Assembly (NCBI GenBank): GCA_015257705.1
Contig: JABZJR010000008.1
Location: forward strand, 1-17,432
Reading direction: 5' to 3'
Length of the DNA stretch: 17,432 nucleotides
From: Nanosynbacter sp.
GTDB lineage: Bacteria; Patescibacteriota; Saccharimonadia; Saccharimonadales; Saccharimonadaceae
Made by a program: the position numbers and the translations under genes. The notes below the pieces were generated by a model. That model saw only the letters and a list, made by a program, of their open reading frames with translations. It was not told where the DNA came from and ran no database searches. Shown here one piece after another: positions 14,509-17,432 of the stretch (within the stretch, counting starts at the first letter, position 1; every line of letters starts with the position of its first letter).

Positions 14509-14526
14509 GTCCAGTTCTGCGGTTGA
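14509..14526 (-). repeat. 18-bp inverted repeat, right arm
   Basis: Same 18-mer read on the minus strand. In the minus-strand RNA this is the 5' half of the closing helix, beginning 37 nt after the stop of the KGG gene. Confidence 0.9.
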
Positions 14527-14543
14527 ATTGTTAATGTTCTACT

Positions 14544-14560
14544 GGGTACGATTTGTACCC
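14544..14560 (-). terminator. Short hairpin after the KGG gene (weak terminator candidate)
   Basis: GGGTAC and GTACCC form a 6-bp stem with a 5-nt loop directly after the stop at 14563. No U tract follows, so termination is doubtful. It may mark the boundary with the structured stretch, for example as a processing site. Confidence 0.35.
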
Positions 14561-14562
14561 GT

Positions 14563-14793
14563 TTACTTACGTTTGCTTATACGACCACCCTTTTTACCTG
14601 CACATTTTTTTACAAAGTGAGGACCGTCGATTAGGTCGCAATCGCATTCAATATCTTGAGCAAATCCTTTACAACTTCTGTGGCTTGCAAATGTAGCTGA
14701 GCCACCTTTTCGTCCGATTTCTGCGTAGAAGTTAGGATTGCTTGCTAAGTTTTTCTGAGCGGCCTTTAAGCCTCCAGACCGTGTGCCTGACAT
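14563..14793 (-). CDS. KGG-motif phage protein with Cys-rich insert
   Basis: The product is 76 aa. The start (SGTRSGGLKAAQKNL, then FYAEIGRKGG) and end (CAGKKGGRISKRK) match a common small phage and bacterial protein with repeated KGG motifs, sometimes labelled general stress or KGG-domain protein; its role is unclear. In the usual form a short Gly/Ala linker joins the two KGG parts. Here residues 36-63 carry an insert with cysteines (HRSCKGFAQDIECDCDLID and KKCAG), which could bind a metal. AAGGAGG lies 7 nt before the ATG. It is the last gene before the gene-free structured stretch. Confidence 0.88.
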   Translation of the reverse strand: MSGTRSGGLKAAQKNLASNPNFYAEIGRKGGSATFASHRSCKGFAQDIECDCDLIDGPHFVKKCAGKKGGRISKRK

Positions 14794-14824
14794 TATTCTT
14801 CCTCCTTACCCCCGTAGGGTACAT

Positions 14825-15058
14825 TTAGCTTTCATTTGTATCGGACGGGTCTCTCCACTCGTCTAAATCTATATCTTCACCATCCACTGCTATCTCACAG
14901 TCTAGGATAGATAAGTCCTTGTGTCGCTCTGGTGCGCCATTTTGGTATGCCCAGTACATGGTGTCATCGGCAATTTCATAAGCTTCATCTTGATTGCTGG
15001 CTTTAACTGATAAATAACAGTCTAAAGTTATTTTTACTGGAATACTAAATTCTTTCAT
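14825..15058 (-). CDS. Unknown acidic small protein
   Basis: The product is 77 aa. An N-terminal beta-like strand (FSIPVKITLDCYLSVKA) is followed by a helix with SNQDEAYEIADDTMYWAYQNG and an acidic tail (DGEDIDLDEWRDPSDTNES). Small phage proteins with this strand-then-DEAYEIA layout are frequent, but their role is unknown to me. It overlaps the upstream gene by ATGA, so it is translationally coupled. Confidence 0.78.
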   Translation of the reverse strand: MKEFSIPVKITLDCYLSVKASNQDEAYEIADDTMYWAYQNGAPERHKDLSILDCEIAVDGEDIDLDEWRDPSDTNES

Positions 15059-15255
15059 TTCTTCTCCTTAGCTAGCTTAGGTCGCTCGCCTTCGATTCGA
15101 CTGTCTAGTATTTGATTGATTCGATGAATAATATGTTCTCGCTCGTTTAGTTCTTCGAGCGCACTATCCTTCATTTCTAGAAGGTCGATAGTACTCATCT
15201 CATCCAATGATTGATAATCATCTTCGTAATAAGGTTGTATTACTTCTTTTTCCAT
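15055..15255 (-). CDS. Unknown small helical protein
   Basis: The product is 66 aa, acidic at the start (YYEDDYQSLDEMSTIDLLEM) and then helical (KDSALEELNEREHIIHRINQ), ending with a basic tail. It may be a coiled coil. The GAGGAGG ribosome site 7 nt before the ATG lies inside the 40-aa membrane-protein gene, with which it overlaps by 16 nt. No function is assigned. Confidence 0.75.
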   Translation of the reverse strand: MEKEVIQPYYEDDYQSLDEMSTIDLLEMKDSALEELNEREHIIHRINQILDSRIEGERPKLAKEKK

Positions 15256-15362
15256 TTCTTTTCCTCCTCTTTAATCCATTCTGCATCTTGTTTAGCTATG
15301 TTGTATTCTGAAATAGCTACAAGAGCCAGAATACACAGTACAAATATTATCCAAATCAGCAT
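15240..15362 (-). CDS. 40-aa single-pass membrane microprotein
   Basis: The product starts MLIWIIFVLCILALVAIS, a membrane segment covering residues 2-18, and ends in a charged tail (EEEKKWKKK). The ATG at 15362 overlaps the stop of the 85-aa gene (ATGCTGA) and its end overlaps the next gene by 16 nt. It has no clear ribosome site, so translation would depend on coupling to the upstream gene. The frame fills what would otherwise be a 100-nt gap in a cluster where genes are packed without gaps, which supports it. Function is unknown. Confidence 0.6.
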   Translation of the reverse strand: MLIWIIFVLCILALVAISEYNIAKQDAEWIKEEEKKWKKK

Positions 15363-15613
15363 GTACATTGTGTTTTCTCAATATCTGTAATAAGTTTCTC
15401 TAGTTCATCATCTGGTACAATACCCTCAAAGATATTCTTTACGAGTTCCTTTGATTTTTCATTGATAATTTTTCCTGATAAATCGCCTAAAGCTTCTAGT
15501 GTAGCAAGAGTAGCCTTTACATCGTCAGAGTCTATACTGACGAAAGCGTTGGCTTTGTAATGACCGTTTTCACTAAATATCTTGATACTTACTTCTGCTA
15601 CTGGTTTTTTCAT
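15356..15613 (-). CDS. Unknown small protein
   Basis: The product is 85 aa. A strand-rich start (VAEVSIKIFSENGHYKANAFVSI) is followed by helices (DDVKATLATLEALGDLSG, then DELEKLITDIEKTQCTC), ending with a CTC pair. No family is recognised. GGAGGA lies about 8 nt before the ATG at 15613. It directly precedes the 40-aa membrane microprotein. Confidence 0.78.
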   Translation of the reverse strand: MKKPVAEVSIKIFSENGHYKANAFVSIDSDDVKATLATLEALGDLSGKIINEKSKELVKNIFEGIVPDDELEKLITDIEKTQCTC

Positions 15614-15616
15614 GAT

Positions 15617-15790
15617 TTATTCCTCCTCGTACTCCTCCACAGAAAGAGTGATTATCTTATAACCTTTTTCTTCTAACTGTTTTTGGACACCTTTCCAGAC
15701 TTCCGCCATCGTATTTTCTTTTTTAGTGCTTGTAGAAACATATCCAAATGATTCGTCATTCTTATAATCAACTGTCACGATTAGTTTCAT
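15617..15790 (-). CDS. Unknown small protein
   Basis: The product is 57 aa from ATG 15790, chosen over a TTG at 15805 because AAGGA lies 6 nt before the ATG. It has two strands (KLIVTVDYKNDESFGYVSTS and IITLSVEEYEEE) around a helix (MAEVWKGVQKQLEEKG), a small alpha/beta layout. It lies 3 nt before the 85-aa gene. The 72 nt upstream carry no gene, only a short CTACG/CGTAG hairpin. Confidence 0.72.
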   Translation of the reverse strand: MKLIVTVDYKNDESFGYVSTSTKKENTMAEVWKGVQKQLEEKGYKIITLSVEEYEEE

Positions 15791-15862
15791 AACTTGTCCT
15801 TCCAATCTTTAATTAAAATTTCTACGCCAATGGTACAAACGTAGATCTGGGCACCAGACTAT

Positions 15863-16048
15863 TTAATAATTGTCAGATAGTGCGCTAATCCACTCTTTGA
15901 CCACCTTCATATCAGACTCTAAGTCATTTATCCATTGATCGGCAGAAGGTATGTCTTCTCTGTTGATTATGAGTGAGTCTACAGTATTACTCATGGCTTT
16001 ATATAGCCTCCATAACGCAAGTACTGCTTTCTTTCTTTGAGTTATCAT
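15863..16048 (-). CDS. Unknown small helical protein
   Basis: The product is 61 aa and appears fully helical (KKAVLALWRLYKAMSNTVDS, ADQWINDLESDMKVVKEWIS), with four aromatic Trp/Tyr positions along the helices. AAAAGGAG lies 7 nt before the ATG, and the start overlaps the stop of the nuclease gene (ATGA). It may be a partner of that nuclease, but only the gene order says so. Confidence 0.75.
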   Translation of the reverse strand: MITQRKKAVLALWRLYKAMSNTVDSLIINREDIPSADQWINDLESDMKVVKEWISALSDNY

Positions 16049-16578
16049 CTAGACGCTCCTTTTCGCTTATAACGATTGCTATTCTTCTGATATACGACTT
16101 CATATGTATATTCAGGGTGGGCTGGTAACCACACCTTTTCTAGGATCTTACGACGCCATTTATAGTCATCAGTTTCTACGCCTTTTGCTTCACGTAAAGT
16201 GAATGATCCGTCTAGATTATGTATTCTAAAGTCTACTTTGTGACGATATGGGAATGCTGGATTGCCGTTTTCGTCATAGACCCAACCTTCTATTCTGTAT
16301 TGAGTGTCATAGTCTTTTATCTGGCCGAGATTCTTTTCGATTTCTAGCTCGGCAGCTACTTGTGCTTCAAACTTTGAATCGTATATCTTACCATTCATCT
16401 CGGTACGCTTAGCACCATATTTATTAGTCTTACCAAGTCTGCCTATCTCAGTACCACAATTACGACAAGTGAGCCTTCCTCTGGATATCATGAGATGCTT
16501 AGATTTACACTCTGGACAAGTGGCTACAGCCTTAATGCTTTCTAAGTCAAACTTCTTGTGAGTTGCTCTTATATACAT
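16045..16578 (-). CDS. DUF1064-type phage nuclease with N-terminal zinc ribbon
   Basis: The product is 177 aa. Residues 21-41 form a zinc ribbon (CPEC ... CRNC). From residue 52 the NKYGAKRTEMNGKIYDSKFE stretch begins a DUF1064-type PD-(D/E)XK nuclease fold: Glu71 in SKFEAQ, Asp116 in HKVDFRI, and Glu130 with Lys132 in REAKG, then YKWRRKILEKVW. All likely catalytic residues are present. Such phage proteins are thought to act in recombination or DNA processing; that role is inferred from the family. The ATG overlaps the stop of the 43-aa gene as TAATG, with AAGGG about 9 nt upstream. The attached ribbon may direct it to DNA. Confidence 0.9.
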   Translation of the reverse strand: MYIRATHKKFDLESIKAVATCPECKSKHLMISRGRLTCRNCGTEIGRLGKTNKYGAKRTEMNGKIYDSKFEAQVAAELEIEKNLGQIKDYDTQYRIEGWVYDENGNPAFPYRHKVDFRIHNLDGSFTLREAKGVETDDYKWRRKILEKVWLPAHPEYTYEVVYQKNSNRYKRKGASR

Positions 16579-16709
16579 TACTGTTTGCCCTTTTGTTTAC
16601 GACGCATACGATTGCGCCAATTGCGAAGACGTTTTATTAGATAGTCTTCACTTTCTAGTCTTTCGTACTCTAGCTTCACTCCAGCTAGTAAACTTTGTTT
16701 ATCAGCCAT
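16578..16709 (-). CDS. 43-aa basic helical microprotein
   Basis: Starts MADKQSLLAGVKLEYERLES and ends in a run of Arg, Lys and Gln (RLRNWRNRMRRKQKGKQ). GGAG lies 8 nt before the ATG, and the gene is linked by TAATG overlaps at both ends: with the lysozyme stop upstream and the nuclease start downstream. The good ribosome site and tight coupling make it a real gene despite its length. The basic tail could bind nucleic acid, perhaps alongside the nuclease. Confidence 0.75.
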   Translation of the reverse strand: MADKQSLLAGVKLEYERLESEDYLIKRLRNWRNRMRRKQKGKQ

Positions 16710-17119
16710 TATAGATTCTCCTTATACGCCCCTGTGCGATATGTAGTCCATGCTTTATAGCCTTGAGACTGCCAAACTCGATAAGCAACCCTTACAACTG
16801 TTGCGGTATCGTTTCTATCATCATGAGGTTGAAAATGCAGACAGCCAACTTGTAATACGCCATAGCTACCAACACATACTCCGTGATTTTCAGAGTTGGT
16901 AAGATTATGATTAAGCGGATTACAGCTTCTATTCTCAGCCTTAGCGATAGCTAGCATTAGACTAACATCCCATCCTGAATATTTTGACAGTTCCCGTCGA
17001 ACCAATTCGCAGCCCGATACCGCAACTGATTTTGGTTGCGGCACGGTTGGTTCGACTTTCGGATCTGTCTTTGCAGCGCTTTTATCTATCTCGGAAATAG
17101 CTGCAGACTTCCGAGTTAT
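16709..17119 (-). CDS. Lysozyme/transglycosylase-like domain, -1 frameshift partner of the membrane anchor
   Basis: The frame is open from 17119 to the stop at 16709 (136 aa). About 25 Lys/Ala/Pro-rich linker residues lead to a lysozyme-like domain. Its likely catalytic Glu sits in AIAKAENRSCNP, followed by GSYGVLQVGCLHF, matching the G-x-G-LMQ part of transglycosylase SLT domains, and a C-terminal helix with AYRVWQSQGYKAW. Four cysteines suggest disulfides and export. No ATG and no ribosome site precede the domain; the only internal start is a GTG at 17044 without Shine-Dalgarno. The frame joins the upstream membrane-anchor frame exactly at an A AAA AAA run, giving a 203-aa anchored or exported peptidoglycan hydrolase. 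It could serve as endolysin or virion lysin. A one-base deletion is the alternative. Confidence 0.75.
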   Translation of the reverse strand: MTRKSAAISEIDKSAAKTDPKVEPTVPQPKSVAVSGCELVRRELSKYSGWDVSLMLAIAKAENRSCNPLNHNLTNSENHGVCVGSYGVLQVGCLHFQPHDDRNDTATVVRVAYRVWQSQGYKAWTTYRTGAYKENL

Positions 17120-17125
17120 TTTTTT
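17090..17125 (-). promoter_or_regulatory. Candidate -1 frameshift signal
   Basis: In the minus-strand mRNA TTA AAA AAA TAA offers the slippery heptamer A AAA AAA (17125-17119) in the correct phase, directly before the zero-frame stop (17118-17116). A 7-bp stem, CTCGGAA (17115-17109) with TTCCGAG (17096-17090), starts 3 nt after the heptamer, closer than the usual 5-8 nt. Confidence 0.6.
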
Positions 17126-17319
17126 AACTGTAATGTTGCTTGACGGACCTTATTGTCCACTTCCTCTGTCTTATTGATCTGATATTGAATACCCGCGTAA
17201 AATGCTATAGCGGCAGTAATCATGATAATTAATAAGATTGATTTAGCCTTTTCAAGCAATTGCTTCCAGTTGATGTTCTTCTTCTTTGATTCGTTGATAT
17301 TTTTTGTATTATTTTTCAT
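17116..17319 (-). CDS. Membrane-anchor segment of the lysozyme protein
   Basis: The zero-frame product is 67 aa: a Lys/Asn-rich start (MKNNTKNINESKKKNINWKQ), then a membrane segment at about residues 27-45 (KSILLIIMITAAIAFYAGIQ), then a short polar part. Positive residues before the segment suggest a signal-anchor with the following part outside. AAAGGAG lies 7 nt before the ATG. The stop follows a run of seven A and the -1 frame continues into a lysozyme-like domain, so this frame probably supplies the export signal of a fused product and may also give a short anchor alone. Confidence 0.8.
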   Translation of the reverse strand: MKNNTKNINESKKKNINWKQLLEKAKSILLIIMITAAIAFYAGIQYQINKTEEVDNKVRQATLQLKK

Positions 17320-17380
17320 TTTATTTCTCCTTTATTGTTCGCTTAGCGACTGAGTTAGTGGGTGGCGGCTTTCTTAAAAT

Positions 17381-17431
17381 TTATAGATACTCACGAGACG
17401 CACCCACCGACACAGCCGCTAATAGTTTATT
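17381..17431 (-). CDS. Possible C-terminus of an upstream gene (cut by the window edge)
   Basis: One minus-strand frame is open from the edge to a TAA at 17381, encoding NKLLAAVSVGASREYL. Both other frames stop within a few codons. Sixteen codons are too few to be sure. Between this stop and the next ATG lie 61 nt with a possible GTGGGTG/CACCCAC pairing. Confidence 0.3.
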   Translation of the reverse strand, partial: NKLLAAVSVGASREYL

Positions 17432-17432
17432 G

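Larger units (their letters stand above)
13956..14526 (-). ncRNA. Candidate large structured RNA (about 571 nt)
   Basis: This stretch lies between the KGG gene and the 55-aa gene with no convincing frame on either strand. Its ends are perfectly complementary over 18 bp (13956-13973 with 14509-14526), extended inward by GATGAT/ATCATC pairing (14502-14507 with 13987-13995). Inside I find many local stems: 14455-14460/14474-14479, 14410-14415/14428-14433, 14290-14303/14372-14385 (14 bp, imperfect), 14221-14226/14247-14252, 14164-14168/14184-14188, 14122-14127/14142-14147, 14095-14100/14113-14118 and 14001-14005/14016-14020. A hairpin at 14047-14056 has a GCGA (GNRA) loop only when read on the minus strand. 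Known phage RNAs of this size class are ROOL and GOLLD. It could instead be a very long leader of the next operon. Confidence 0.55.

Noticed and set aside
13956..14526. Non-autonomous transposon (MITE) with 18-bp terminal repeats
   Set aside because: No target-site duplication is visible beside the arms and there is no second copy in the window. It remains the main alternative to a structured RNA.
1..17432. tRNA genes, CRISPR arrays, integrase or attachment site
   Set aside because: No T-arm consensus, no regular direct-repeat series and no recombinase motif were seen on either strand by eye; tRNAscan-SE would settle the tRNA question.

Overview
The window is a block of a tailed-phage or prophage genome (Caudoviricetes). 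Almost every gene lies on the minus strand, so the genome reads from right to left. The large terminase, the portal, a capsid protein resembling the N4-gp56 family and a scaffold-like protein identify it. No tail tube or tape measure is visible, and the long portal plus Gln/Asn-rich virion-type proteins would fit a short-tailed phage, but this is not settled. GC looks low to moderate by eye. Genes begin with AAGGAG-type ribosome sites, stops fit the standard code, and several promoters are extended -10 (TGnTATAAT). The host is bacterial but not identified; a member of the Patescibacteria/Saccharibacteria or a low-GC Firmicute are both possible guesses.

Layout in reading direction. (1) 17431-12288: a tight cluster of small genes, many overlapping by ATGA or TAATG. 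It holds a membrane anchor joined by a likely -1 frameshift to a lysozyme-like domain, a zinc-ribbon DUF1064-type nuclease, a KGG-type protein and many unknown small proteins. A 571-nt gene-free stretch (13956-14526), closed by 18-bp complementary ends, interrupts it and may be a large structured RNA. (2) 12264-11569: a very short tryptophanyl-tRNA synthetase-like gene. (3) 11438-4203: the packaging and head block (terS, terL, unknown, portal, coiled-coil protein, scaffold-like, capsid, two small proteins), with promoters before terS and portal and a terminator at its end. (4) 4125-1732: an accessory island with dinD-like, a plus-strand unknown gene and a secreted CAP-domain gene, each with its own promoter; two of these promoters predict leaderless mRNAs. 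A 16-bp inverted repeat brackets the CAP gene and the plus-strand gene. (5) 1673-1: Gln/Asn-rich virion-type proteins. The first has its ribosome site buried in an 11-bp hairpin; the second runs off the window.

Working picture (inference): the right-hand small genes are early or accessory functions, the head block makes and fills the capsid, and the island is a moron-like insertion carrying host-interaction or SOS-type functions. The three most interesting items are the candidate large RNA, the frameshift-fused lysozyme and the miniature TrpRS. No integrase, repressor, tRNA or CRISPR array was seen.
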